Assembly (NCBI RefSeq): GCF_028769735.1
Contig: NC_088170.1
Span: 60,483,585 to 60,547,584 of the forward strand
Length of the DNA: 64,000 nucleotides
Reading direction: 5' to 3'
From: Zonotrichia leucophrys gambelii
Taxonomy: Eukaryota > Chordata > Aves > Passeriformes > Passerellidae
The notes beneath the pieces are model-generated. The model made no database searches and was not told the DNA's origin. It saw nothing but the letters and a program-made list of their open reading frames with translations. Made by a program: the position numbers and the translations under genes. This document shows positions 40,348-53,479 of the stretch, piece by piece. The first letter of the stretch is position 1. The number at the start of each line of letters is the position of its first letter.

Positions 40348-40427
40348 CATTTTCTTTGCACTCTTCTGGAGGTTTAGCCTTTTTCGCAAGTCGTGGATCC
40401 AGCCATGATGTTGTCTTTGTGTTATGG
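40348..40427 (-). CDS. MAGI2: MAGI2 coding exon: second half of WW domain 1
   Basis: This 80-nt internal exon has an acceptor with a strong pyrimidine tract (CTTTTCTTTTCAG, above 40427) and a donor GTAGGT (40347-40342). Its first base completes the Asp codon split by the intron, giving the continuous WW1 sequence [15 protein letters not shown]. This supplies the His and Thr residues of the ligand face and the second signature Trp (SWL), so WW1 should fold and bind PPxY-type proline motifs. It continues [14 protein letters not shown], the inter-WW spacer characteristic of MAGI2, and ends one base into the next codon (Glu of ELPYGW in the family). The exon is too short for ORF finders; it was recognised by motif and by phase with the upstream exon. 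Confidence 0.97.
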
Positions 40428-40520
40428 CTGAAAAGAAAAGAGATCACTCTGAGCAGACACATACTGAAAGGAATCAAGTTTATTCCTTAAGAAAAAAGGG
40501 TTAGTCCAACAAAATTGCAA

Positions 40521-40960
40521 TCGATACACTTAATTTGCTTACTGGTTCTAAGTAGCCCTGAAGGAGGTGTAAGAGTAATTGTGCAAGGCAGTTGTAAATT
40601 TGGCAACCTCAGCTCCCTGTCCTCAAAGCAGCTATTTTTATTAAAATCAACTAGAATGTTGCCAAGTTAACCTCATTGAAAATGCAGAACTCATCCAGAG
40701 CAAAAGGAATTTATTACAAATACAGTGTTCTGCCGTTGATCGAGTGCAGGCGACAGGATTCTGTACCATTCTCACAGTTTTCGGATAGAATTATTTTCGT
40801 CTTAAACCTGTCCTTTTCATAAATACAGGTTTGTTATTTCTCTCCAGCAGCAGTGACAAGGCATAGCAAAAGTGATGCAAATTACAGCATGCTCCTGCAA
40901 AGTCTACATTTCCGGACAGGGTGATTAATGATACTTTGTTTAACAAACCTTTATCTCTCC
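40521..40960. promoter_or_regulatory. Candidate conserved regulatory block next to the WW1 exon
   Basis: A non-repetitive intronic block less than 600 bp upstream (in gene sense) of the 80-nt exon. It holds a perfect POU octamer ATGCAAAT (40875-40882), a homeodomain-type TTAATGAT (40925-40932) and a forkhead-type TGTTTAAC (40937-40944). It also holds several CpGs, otherwise scarce here (40730-40755). Clusters like this are typical of vertebrate developmental enhancers, but no conservation can be measured from one sequence. Confidence 0.25.
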
Positions 40961-42067
40961 ATATATAATCCTTCTATAGAGATAAAATAGATATGCACAA
41001 GCTGAATGAATCATGTGGCTCCTTTCTATACTCAGAATAGATCTTTGAGAAATCAGCCATCAAAGAGCACTGAACTGGCAAAAATTGTTTTCTGGGAGAT
41101 TATTTTGCCAAATGAATTGATACTTAGCACAGCTAATGAGACTTAAAAGCCAGATCCTTTCTATGTATACTTTACTCATAAGCAATTAAATTTGGAGCCA
41201 AATATTGTAAACATGTTAAAGAAGATTATAAACCAGAAAATGATGTCATCATTACTACTTGATTTTTTGAGATGCCTTTCCTACAATACCATCATTCAGA
41301 GACACTTCTAAATGATGTTTTATTTATCTGAGACATCCTAAGAGGAAGCTCATTCCATAAAATACTGAATTATTTTGTTTATTATTAATTTGCTGTGTCA
41401 TTTTAAAGTGCGCTTATGATTTCTCTTATAAACATTGGTACAAGGTGTACAAAAACAGGGGACCTGACAAAAATGGATTAGGATGTAACTGTTTGTGAAT
41501 TTCTTAGTTACTGATACAGTCCATGTGATCCCAACACCACTGGTTCCCCTAGGGAAAGATAAATAAATAGAACCAATTCCTTCTCCCACTTTGTCTTCCA
41601 TGGCAGACAAATTTTCCACTGCCTCAATTTCTCTTTCTCTCTCAAAACAGTGACAGTGCCTACTTCTCAGCAGAACTGTCACCATGTTAAAGCTTCCTCC
41701 ACATTCTGAATGGGAAAGAAGGTAGAGCAGAGTTATGTATGGATGAAATGGCAACTAAAATGAAAATTGAGGCATTTAATTTTTTTTTTCTTAAAAGCAT
41801 TATCTAGTCTAGAACACCATTCATGACAGGTGAAGATGAAAAACAAACCCTTCCCTTCAAGAGCTGAGCTATATTTGCAGATATGAAGAATGATGAGCCA
41901 AAGGCAAGGTTAATTTGAAATGATGCCAGCAGCCTGTGCTTGGTTGCAAGTGTAACTAAGACACTTTCTCAGAAGCTCTGGCTGCCTGTGGTCTCCTGTA
42001 GGGTGCATTTTTATGCTGCAGTCACAGCCCCACCACAGCTTGTGTTAGCTTTAAATTAACTGGGGGA

Positions 42068-42290
42068 GATGCCCCAGCAGTGCCAGTGCTGCAGGACGGA
42101 GCTCAGCATGGGCTCATCACCCCAGCATCCATCCACTGAGCTCCTTGGGTGCACCAGCAGCTCATGCTGGGCTCCACACCAGCAGGGATACCCTGTCAGC
42201 AGGGCCAGAGCTCAGAGCGAGCTTGGACATTCCTGCGGGAGCTGCAGCTGCGTCTCCGGAGTGTGGGCATGTCTGCACAACAGCCACTCT
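42068..42290. other. GC-rich patch
   Basis: About 220 bases of clearly raised GC content with several CpGs (CAGGACGGAGC, AGAGCGAGC, TGCGTCTCCGGAG) and many CAGC/CTGCAG words. It lies in an AT-rich intron, about 1.6 kb upstream (gene sense) of the WW1 second-half exon. It has overlapping ORFs but no recognisable protein or repeat. Confidence 0.5.
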
Positions 42291-45200
42291 CTCCCACATC
42301 TTAATTCTGAATTATTTTAGGGACCCCCACTGACTGCAGGGACTAAATTAGAATCACAGATAGTTTCCTATGATTTTAAAAGAGCAATATATATGATTAC
42401 TACTAGCAATGTTGGCTGTGGTATAAAGCAAATCTCAAAGCATTTTACAAAGGAAATAAAAATAACCACCCTTGGTTTAGAGGCAAGAAAATGGAGTCAC
42501 AAAATCATGAAATTACTGTCCAGAGCCTCCAAACAAGCCAGTGACAGCAGCAGTACTAAAAGCCAGCTCTGCTGCAAGTCAACTGGCCAGTGTCCTCCCA
42601 TCAGACTGGGCCAGTTCACCAGCCCTGGAAACATCCCTAAAATATTTTTAGAAAGAGTTTTCAAGTATCTACAAAAACAGGTGCCAAACTGGAAACAAGC
42701 CCAATTCAATATCAATATTTAAAAATGTGAATTAGTTGAATTGCCACCTTCAAGGCTTTAGTTGAAACTAAGAGCAACAAGCAGTTACTCTTCCCTTTAG
42801 CATAAATGTGGCTTCCACAAAGCCAGCAGGACTGATGTCCCAGTTTTGTGCAAGATGACCACTTTAAACAAAACCATAAAAGAACTAAAAAATCAACAGC
42901 TCTTCCAACAGAAGAGTGATCCTTCAGTCTGCAGTGAAATTTCACAGAATGGAGATGATATTTCATTTGGATAGCTCTTAGAGCACTCAATATCCTCTTC
43001 TAGGTGATATCTGTCAAACCTGTTCAGCTACTTAGTAACAGCAAAACTCATCCACAAGAACTTTTGTCTATAACAAATAATTGCAGGGGCAAAGAACCAT
43101 TTGAAATTCATCCTTCTTCTCCTTGCTATGCCTTTTCTCTTGCCCTGCCTCTCCACTTTATAATCTCTACTAAACATACAATATAATGGGACTAAACAAC
43201 TCCAGCAATGGGACTTCAAAGGCTTCTAGACAAGTACTCCAGTGGGTAAAAAATCCTTTCCTGCTCTGAAAGCAGGACTTGAAAGAACACACAATCAACC
43301 CCACCTGACTTCTAACACCTCCATAGTACATCAGTGTCCTGCTATGCTCTCCCTAGAGAGAGCTTGTTTGCTTGGATCATCTTAGCAACCAGGTACACGA
43401 CACACAAACACTCCTTCAAGGAGGAGAGACGTGACAAATGTCACATTGCTCTCAGTAAAAGAGGGAAATGAGTAGCCCTGGAGTACAGAATTGTGGTTTT
43501 TATGTCTACTTCTGTCCTGCATAGAAGGTTTACTTGGCAGGGTATTCTTCCAGTCTCCCCTGGGTCAGCTATTCCCTCTTCAGCTCTGCAAAGGACTAGT
43601 ATGTTTAAAAGCTAAAGGGAGACAACCTTTATCTCCTGCTTTCAATATAATTTAAAGGAAGCCTTGATAGGAAAGCTTCAACAGTGGGAGAAGAGACTGA
43701 AGGAACAGTAAATTGCAAATTGGTCAAATTAACACTAATTGCAAGAGTAATATGAAGACATATCTGCTGCATAGGCTGTGTACACTGAATTCTCAAGCAC
43801 TAAAAGACCTTGTAGGGGGCATAACCTGCCTACCTTACCACCAGGTATAATTATGTGTGTCCACTTGGGAAGTCTTTTAGACAGACCAGAAGGAAAAGGG
43901 GCTGGGGGTTTACAAATTAGTTACGAATGAACAGCAGATGAATTGCAGCAGCAGTTGTCTCAAACAGGCATTTGGAGTTGTCAGCGATGGAATGAGAGTG
44001 ATGAAACAAAAGCATCCTGTGAGAAATACAGCTGTGGCTCCAGCAACGTTTGTACACTCACCAACGCTTCATTACTTGGCAATAACTACATCTTATCATT
44101 AAAAACATGTCTAGAAAGCCCATAATTTCAACGATTTTGATTACTAGTTAGGACTACTGAAATAACTGCTGGCAAATCAACAATGCATGTCTTAGAATCT
44201 CTCTAAAAATCAACAGTAAAATCCTAATTTTTGAAATTTTGGAAGCAAAATTTCCTTAACAAAGGATCCCTTTGGTCTTGATTCAAGCAGGTGGAGCATG
44301 GAAAGAGCATATATTTTTAAAATTCACCAAAATTTGATACCTATGTACAAAATAGAAACTTAATATTGGCCTGAAGTGTATTGCAATTGTTTTGTTTTTT
44401 TTTTAAGGTCATTCAGGAAAGCAGTGGAGCTTAATATTTTGCCAAAAGTCAATAAAATAATTATTGCCGAACTAACTTAAATCCTCTCTCTTCACCAAGT
44501 ATTTGCACCTAGCAGAAACAGTTTGTTATAATCTGTCGTTTGGTATTAGTTGCACACAATTTTAAATATATGTGGAAAAAAATGTTCTTCAGCTGGATGA
44601 AGAGTGAAACAAAGAGTGAAAGAAAGCACAGAATACTTCCCAGAAGCCTTGACTCAACCTCATGCTCTTCTCCAGATTTTCTTTGTGGCTCTGCTTTTAA
44701 GGCTTCACAGAGACTGTTGCAATGCCTCTGTTCCCTGTTAATAGCTCTGGAGCTGGCTACCAGGCCAGAGGCTTTCTGGGAATCTCACTGGATACTACTC
44801 AATATCTTTAGGAGTAAAAATCACTAGGAGTGTGGCTTTTCTTATCTAACCAAGTGTTATCTTTTTATTATAATTATTTGTTAGACAGTATATTATTTTA
44901 TTTAAGATTTGAATATAATGGATTTGTGTTAACAAACTGTCAGTTTAAAGCATTTTGACAGATAAAGTTTCTTGTACTAACAAAGCCTGTGGGCAATCTC
45001 TTGAAACATTTTTGAAGGAAATATAGAAAGTACTTACTGACAGGAATAGCCTTAATGTCGTTTAAAAGTACTGCAGACCTAGTCTAAATTGTGCATCTTG
45101 CAAGATACGTACCTTGCATGTTATTGTGGAAAGCATTTCCAAATGGGCATTGTTTCAGTGTGTTTGGGGGCAGCACATATGGGTGTGTTTGGGTTTTTAT

Positions 45201-48200
45201 TGTGAACACATTACATTTAAGCTGGTCCTTGATCTAACAACTTGAGCAAAGGGGAGAAGACATGAAGAAAATCACAATGCTCTGTAATGCCCTAACTTCA
45301 GCAATGCTCCTCCCTCCTTTTTCTTTATGCTGGAGCATTGCTTATCTGCAGAGATTTTCAAGTGGCACAATAATGATCCTCAAGTAATTTGTGTATGGAG
45401 GTTCATGGATAGGAAAACAGAGCATTAAACCAGGAATTTTGCAACCCATCCATTGTGGGATGCTCCCTAAGCTCCGTGCACACATGCAGGAACAGATACA
45501 AAAGGAAGTTTTCCTCTGGCATTGGTTTGCATGGCAGCAGCTGTGAGTGCCAGCTTGCCTTGCATTTCACCATGTGCTCAGAGTTCATGGTCCTTAAGAG
45601 ACCCAGGTCTGGGAGTTCCTATCCTCTGAATCTTAGATGGCCTTGGGCAGTAGATAAGCACTTATGCACTCAGCCTAGAGACAGTATCACTGCCTCTAGG
45701 CATTCACAGGAGCAGAAGATGCTTATGCATGACTTTTTGGGGAATATATAACTGCCTAAAGTCTCCTATGGTTATTTCTGCTGTTGAAGAAATTCTCTTT
45801 GACTGAGGCAGTTTAATTTCTGACAAAGAATGGGCTTCATCTCATGTGACTACAAAAATTACATAGCTAATTGTGTAGGATTTGTCTCTCTTCAAGGGAG
45901 AGACACCTATACAGCAAAATTTATCTTACCTATCATCCAGCAGAACCACCTAACTATATGCTCTTAAGTGACATAATCCTGGTCATATTATCTCCCCAAT
46001 GGCCTCTAGCTGTCACTCCAGAAGAGTTCTGGTTTTGACAAGTTCTGTGTCATTTCTGTCAGATAATGGAGATGTCTTGGGCTGTTACTGTGCCTCTACA
46101 GTGGTGCTTTGGCTTAGATCAGGGGGTCACTTTGCAAATTAATCCCTCCCTCAGTTATCCTCTTTTTCACATTAAGTATTCTCCACTCTTGTAGCTCTTC
46201 AAGCTTTTCACTTGAATTTAAACCAGAAGATGGACAGCAGGAGCTCACCTAGTGTGCTGCATTCTCATGCATGCAGCCCATGGCACCTGAAGAGATCTAG
46301 AAGCTCTGCCTGCTGGGTCATCAGAACCAAGATGTGTTCACTCTTCTGATACTGCTAATATAGATATAGAAATGGCTTAGACCAAAAGGAGCTCAGGCTG
46401 GTTTTAACTCAAATCTGGTCTCATGGATGGAGTTCAGGGCCCAGAGGTGGTAGAAAACTAAGTGCACTTCCAGAGTCCAACCTTCTTTTCCATTTTGTCT
46501 GAAACGAATCCAATGTGGCCACACTGAAATGTGAGCCAAATCACAGTGTGTGAAGACAGCCAGAAGTTCTCCTTCAAAAGTGGACTCCTGACACAAATTA
46601 CATGCTACTTCAGACAAAATTTTGGATATCTGAAGACATATTTACTTGTAGAAGCAGCTGTATTTTGGCAAATTAATTCTGCCCTTATATATGGACAGGA
46701 TGAATCAGCCTCTGGAGATAATTATCTCTCTCCATTGACCACAGAAGGAGTCTTGGCAACTGGTTTATGTTAGATACCTAATGCTATATGGCAAGCCAGG
46801 TGAGCTGATTCTTCTAGTTCAATAAATACAAAGGAGATAAGTTATAACAACACTACAAATATCTGAGAAAATGTGCTGGAAGATTAATTCTGCAGAGAAC
46901 AGCAGCAGAGACATTTGGGGGAAAGACTAGAAATAAGAAAGGAAAGACAAGAGGAGTTAAGCTGGCAGTTTGACCTGGATGTCAGCAGAGATAAAAACAG
47001 CAAGTGAGAGCAAGGGACAGCACACCACTAGTACAGACTGATAATGTCTTTATAACATCAATAGACAAGAGAAAAAAAAAAAAGAATTCATCATTCCACA
47101 AATTCTTTACAGTTCTACCATCTTTCTACCAATTAACTTGTCATGAGGCAAGGAAGTGTACTCAGGAGAAAAGATCCCTCTTTTCAGCTGCCTGTCCTGC
47201 TGTATGCCATGTTGAAGTCCAAAGTGCTCTAGAAATCTGACTTTTTATGCTGACCAAAACTGACAGCTCCAATCCAACATATAAACAAAGAAAACCAATT
47301 ATAATCATATTCGCAAGACCCCTGATGGATCAAAATTGTCTATACAACGTACCTTACTGATACAAGATGGCTTGTTTCCCAAAGAAAAATCCTATCAGAA
47401 GTGAATATTATAACAGTATGTGAAAAAAACCAACAAATCCCTTCATCCTAATTGCTGCTTAGGATGCTGCTTAATTCAAATAGTAGAAATACCCAGACAA
47501 CCAAAACATTACAGTATTATAGGCTGATACTCTGATGTAACATACTCGCAGAAATATGTTAGCTGAACTAACTTATAAAAGTTCCTGTAGTTACTGCAGG
47601 ATATGAAAGTAATCTTGAGCAGGTAGAAGGTTATACTTCCACCCAGTACTTTTAGTATCTTATAGTATAAAATAATGGTGTATCCAGGCTTAAATAAAAT
47701 ATCCTGCTTTGTGATAGTGTACTAATGGAGCAGTCAGGAACAACTGAACACATCATGGTTCTTCAGGTAAATAAGATTTTGGGATAAATGTTATTCCTGC
47801 AGTCAAAAAACTTTCCTGTCTTAAAAACTACTATGAAGAAAAACTGATCCCGCTGAAGTCCATAGCAATATTCTGGTAGCTGTACTCTTCAGATATCACC
47901 TGAAATTGTACCAGCTGTATTAAAAAACTTAATGGCTGTTTTTTACAGTGAAAAGGAGAGTCCTTGGCAAAGGACTCTTTTATAGCTGTTTTTCAGTCTT
48001 TTATGATACTTTCATAAAGAAAAAAAAACCTTTAGCAACTAGAAAAGATACTGCAACAGGTCCAAAAAGCAATGCTGACTATACTGTTTTAAAAAGTAGG
48101 TGTTGAAGTAGTAAGAGACTGAATGTCTGCAAGATGTACTGGAAAGTGTTTTGTTAAACCTTGTGTGGCCACATTCTCCTAAAATTCATCCACACAAGTA

Positions 48201-49126
48201 AAAAAAGATAATCCTTTAAAGATGTTCTATTGTGGTTTGCATTCATTTTACACTATTCTCCACTAAGAAAACCATTAATGTAGTTTAAGCAAAGGAAACT
48301 ATATATGCTTTTGAACAGTATAGAGTCAAACAGCTTTAGATTTCATGTCCTACTGTCCCTGCAGCCCCTTCAGAGTTCTGCTGCCTATGTGTGGAGAGAA
48401 GGCTGGAGAGAGAGAGAATAAATTCTGCCTTTTATAAAAGAGTATTAAATTGTGTAGCCAACTGTACAAGATAGTCTATGATGTAATAATTGTTGAAGCT
48501 GGATAGTTGAGGGCCACATTTCAGGCTGACTGCACATGATAGCATGTGCACCTAGAATCCTGGTCCTTTCTTGTTTTGCAATGCTTTGGCATCGCACTGG
48601 ACCAACACAGCAAACCCTGATTGCTTGGGATCTAACAACCACATCTGCTGACTTTGTGAGGACAACACAAATTTGGGTCCCTAGTGTGTGGTTTGAGAGC
48701 TGTTGGCAAGGCAAGGTCTGAAGGCTATGGGGAATCACAGCCTTTCCTTAGCCCTGGGAGAGGGAAAAGCTAAAAATCAGTGTGACTATGATTTATTTAA
48801 TCATGCCAAAATATACGGCATTTATCAGCCATATTTAAAGCATGAAAGAAGGAGCAAAACTGGAGTGTTATTTGATGGCATTCCAATTTATATACAGTCT
48901 CTTAATTATTGCATGTTCTCATTAGCATATGTTCTGAGTGAAACCAAATGTAGGAGATGGAGTCCTATTTGTGTAGTGTGTGCCTGTATTTGAAAATTCA
49001 GATTCATATGTAAGCAAGGCTGGAAACAGCCCAAGAAATGTACTTAGGTAGCTCTTCCTGAAAAACACTGGTAAGTATTATGTTGCAAGAAGAGATGCTC
49101 ATGTTCTGTCTGTGAACACTAAAATA

Positions 49127-49200
49127 GGTAAATGTAAGGTCATGCACCTATGTCAGAAAGGGAATGAAAGGAAGAAACAGAGCAAGACATGCTTTAAAAT
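49127..49200 (+). mobile_element. Possible short CR1/L3 ORF2 remnant
   Basis: AAATGTAAGGTCATGCACCTA translates as KCKVMHL, a well-known conserved phrase of CR1-like reverse transcriptases (N.sKCKVmHLG). Nothing convincing is seen on either side, so this may be a chance match. Confidence 0.3.
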
Positions 49201-50969
49201 ACAACCATCCTCTGAATCATTCAGTGAATCTGGTAGATGACATGGTTTTTTGTTTTTGTACTCCTTGAGGCAGAGGAAGTTCCTTCCACTGTGCTTTACA
49301 AAAAGTTAACTGAACCATTAATGATTAACAAATAAATAATCCTGTCTATAGACAATTATCTTTCCCCTTATGAAGTCACTTCCTCTCTCACTGTAAATCT
49401 GCCACACTATTCTGATAGCAGTTTTGGTAAGTGAGGTCACATCTGAATTTTAGAGGTTACTTTGAGGTGAATGAATGAAACTGCTGCATGAAATCTAGGA
49501 CCTTTGGGTATACCTGTGACAACCTGGAACTTGAGATCGTTTGCTGCTGGAAGACTTTAACGTTTAAAGGCACAATTCACATGAGCCTCAAATAAAGCAA
49601 TAAAAGATGCTGCCTAGTGTGGCTTTTTTTCCCCCACTCATTGTGATGTACACTTTAAAAATGTTTGTTTTTCATCTATTATTTAATAATCTAGTACAAT
49701 CTTTACTACTGTTCAGGGAGATGTTGTTAGACAAATAGGTTTTTGTTGTCTTTTTATCTTTCCGTTTTTTTGTGAAAGCAAATGGAGTCTCTTCATGCCA
49801 TTAACCAAAGTGACTTGTAAACAAAGAGGCAATTTAACAGCATCCCCACAGCATTACATTCCTACTTAACCCTGCAAAGACTGTGCAATGGGAAAGCTCA
49901 AATGATCAGAGAGTTGTTCCTTTTGCTAGGATTCTAGTAAATAATCTTTTTACAGATGTGCAATTGCATTTTTTTTTTGCAAATATATTGTTCAAGATTA
50001 TAATCCCAAAAGCAAGAAGCCCTTACAAAGGACTTCCTATGCAGTCTGCACCTCTGATTGATTTCTTTGCTTTACATAACATTCATTTAGTGGAAGTGAA
50101 TGATGAGCATTGTCAGAACTGCAGTGTAAACCAGAGCATTTCAAGGAAAGGAAGCAAGATGTAACATTAAAGGAATTTGAGGAGTGCAATGGCTGCTCTG
50201 TAGAGCATCAGGGCTATTTGCATTCACTGCATTTGTTACAAAATATATATTTATTTTCTATTAAATTACCTCCTGCAGCATTTACTACTCTCACAGTTTG
50301 GTGTGTTTTTTTGGTACCCATCACCCCTTCCCCCGTCCTCCAAATGTACCACAGGTTTTTGTTATAAGTAAAATAAAAGTGCCATATAATTCCGTCTGCT
50401 TTCTGTCAGAGCATTCAATATGTGTGGAAAAATTAAATTTGGGAGTAAGGTAAGAAGGAAACAAGGGTTTCAACTAGCCCTGAGGTCATCCTAGCTCTTC
50501 TCTGCTTGCTTGGACAAATTATAATTATTCTTTTTCTAGAATAGGCACATTTTTGCCCTTTTCAGCAAACACACTTATGTTTTAATAGTTACTGCTATTT
50601 TCAGCCTTGTACACGCCAGAAGCTATAGTTGGTCATGCCAGTATTCATTAAAAAGTCACATGCACAAACTTTATTCTTAACATTTGTTTACACTTCATGT
50701 GATAGTCACAACATTTTAAATTAAATGCAGGATTCAAAGCATAATTGACACCACCAAATGTTATTTTCACCTACTAATAATCAGAATAACTGATAATGCT
50801 CCAAACTGAGACAGTTCCTTAAAGCAAACATACATGCTCCTTCTACCTCTGTAGTAGATTTGTGCTGATGAAAATGCTGGCTTTTCCATTTTCTTTTTTC
50901 TTTGGAGGAACAAAATGTTATACCAACTCAGAAACTAGCTGTATTTTTATCCTGGTAATTTACAATAGC

Positions 50970-51432
50970 CATAGAATCATAGAATGTGCTGAGTTGGAAG
51001 GGATCCATCAAGATCATCAAGCCCGACTCCTGCCCCTGTGCAGGACACTCCAATCACACCATGTGCCCAAGAGCATTGTCCAAACTCTCTTAATTCTGTC
51101 AGGCCTGGTGCTGTGAGCACTTTCCTGGGGAGGCTGTTCCAGAGCCCAACCACCCTCTGCAGTGAAAAACCTTTTCCTGACATCCAATCTAAAAGTCCCT
51201 GACTCAGCTTTAGGCCATTTCCTTGAGTGCTGTCCCTGGTCACAAGAGTGAAATCAGTGCCTACCCCTCTTCTTTCCCTTATGAGGAAGCTGCCATGGGT
51301 TCTCCCCTCGGTGTCCTTTTCCCCAGGCTGAGCAAACCAAGTGACCTCAGCTGCAGCTCATAAGGCTTCCCCTCCAGACCCCTCACCATTCCCATGACCC
51401 TCCTTTGAAAGCTCTCTAACAGCTTAATGAGA
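50970..51432 (-). mobile_element. CR1 LINE, 5'-truncated 3' end
   Basis: The plus strand begins CATAGAATCATAGAATG, the reverse complement of the CR1 3'-terminal ATTCTATG octamer repeats. Then come the familiar bird CR1 phrases, reverse-complemented: GAGTTGGAAGGGATCCATCAA, CAGAGCCCAACCACCCTCTG, AAAAACCTTTTCCTGACATCCAA, TTCCCCAGGCTGAGCAAACC and ACCCCTCACCATTCCCATGACC. About 460 bp of the distal end of the element is preserved. It has no intact ORF, as is usual for 5'-truncated copies, and no target-site duplication is expected for CR1. The element lies in the same sense as MAGI2. Confidence 0.93.
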
Positions 51433-51998
51433 GCACATAGAGCATAAAGAACTTTCATATCCATTACTTCAATGAGTTTACTAAATAGTAACAGGTATGT
51501 ATAGTTTACCAACAGGGAAAAGTTTCCACACATAACTAATTCTCCCTATAGTTGTTTATTTTACTATTTCTATATACAGCATGGTCTCCCTCTACTGTTC
51601 ATTAGCTAGCTTTTAGTCCACTCATTTTCCTTTCCTTTAACTGGAAAAAAGCTTCACCCTCTCCACCTCTGTCCACATAAGGAAGGACAAAACCAGTGAT
51701 TGTGTTACTTTCCCAGCAGAAAGCACCAGAAGAGCAGAAAGGCCTTGCTTTTAAGAAGAAACAAAAGCTTTAATTCCTACCATTAAAGGAAACAGACCAG
51801 TTACCTATCTTAAAACCCAGCAGGCTTCCATCTAAATCACTAATGCAGGAATTGCCACCAGCCCTCAGGAGCCCTGACAGCCAGAACACTCCTGCTGTTT
51901 TAATGAGAAGGAGTGCAATGCTCCACTTCACCAGACAAACCCTTTTCCCACCCAGTTAAGTACAATACAGCTATTAAAAATAGAAGAAATAAAACTTA

Positions 51999-52232
<234 letters not shown>

Positions 52233-53439
52233 TTACAGGTTTTGGATATCCAAGTTAATGGGGAAGAATTTACGGGGTGCAAGTCTCCGTGAACTGCCAG
52301 CCTTGAAATAAAAAGAACAATTCTGTTTGGTTTACACAAAGGTTCCTCTGATGATGCATTTTATTTGGAACGCAATAAAAGAAAATAAAGGAATAAAACC
52401 AAACTGAAACAAGTTCAATAAAGAGTTCTGGCTCATTCTGTCCCAGGAGTCCTTCCAGACCAGCAGTAAGCTCTGAGCAAAAGGCAGCTTCATATCCAGC
52501 AGCTCTACTGTCTCATGTCTTAACCTCTCAAACTATACTCATAAACACATATATATACACATAAAAAAACTACCCCACTGTTTTACTACAGACTACAGAT
52601 CCTTTTCACTTAAAAATGTATATGCACTAATTTCTTTATGTATCCATTCTTTATGTATCAAATAAACCAATGCTATCCAAGAGGTCATAGCAATATATTA
52701 ACCATGTAGAAAGTGGTTGTGATTTCATTGTTGATATGACCTGTAGGAGGAGGCTTAGCTTTCCAGAGCCAATACCAAATGCTTCTACATATCAACACTG
52801 TATTGTACAGGAAAGTTCACAAAGATGAAAATTTATTAAATGATCTAACAGTGCACGCAAGGAAGTATGCTGATACCACGTGAAACATGTAGGAAAGTAG
52901 AAGACAGCTTGGGTGAAATGTTCTAATTAGTGATGCTTACAACAGCAAGAAAGAAGAGCAAAAAAAATTAACAAAAACTGTTTATAAAGGTGTAGATTTT
53001 AATTAACCCACAGAATCAATAAATGTGCTGCTATGGCAAGCAGTGGTAAGAGAGAAAAGGTTTAGGAGAACTACTAAAGATTGAATAAGCAATACTAAGA
53101 ATACAAGTAACAATTTTTAATGGAAAAGAAAAATAGTAAGTATAATCAAAGATAATTTTAATTAAGTCATGAATTTGCAATGAGCTGCTACTTGAGGCAT
53201 AATTGTACAAAAGGTGAAAACTAGATTAAATTGTTAAGGATGAGCACAGAAAAATAACAGCAAAACAGAACAGTCAGTCTAGAAAGTAGGATATGGTCAG
53301 GACATTAGGGCTAACAAGAAAACTTTCTGTAAGTTCAATAATAATAGTACCAAAAGCAGATTCCTTCTGCTATGTGGGAGGGAAGGAGAGCTAATAGTTT
53401 ATGACGCATAAAAACCCCAAGGCAATTAGTGCTCTTTTT

Positions 53440-53441
<2 letters not shown>

Positions 53442-53476
<35 letters not shown>
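53442..53476. repeat. Poly(A) run, 35 bases
   Basis: An uninterrupted A35 tract, the longest homopolymer in the window. The flanks (TTTTTGC before, TCACCTGTGATT after) contain no recognisable retrocopy, upstream polyadenylation signal or target-site duplication, so I treat it as a simple repeat. Confidence 0.95.

Positions 53477-53479
<3 letters not shown>

Noticed and set aside
42350..42375. TAGAATCACAGATAG as a CR1 tail
   Set aside because: No CR1 body sequence on either side.
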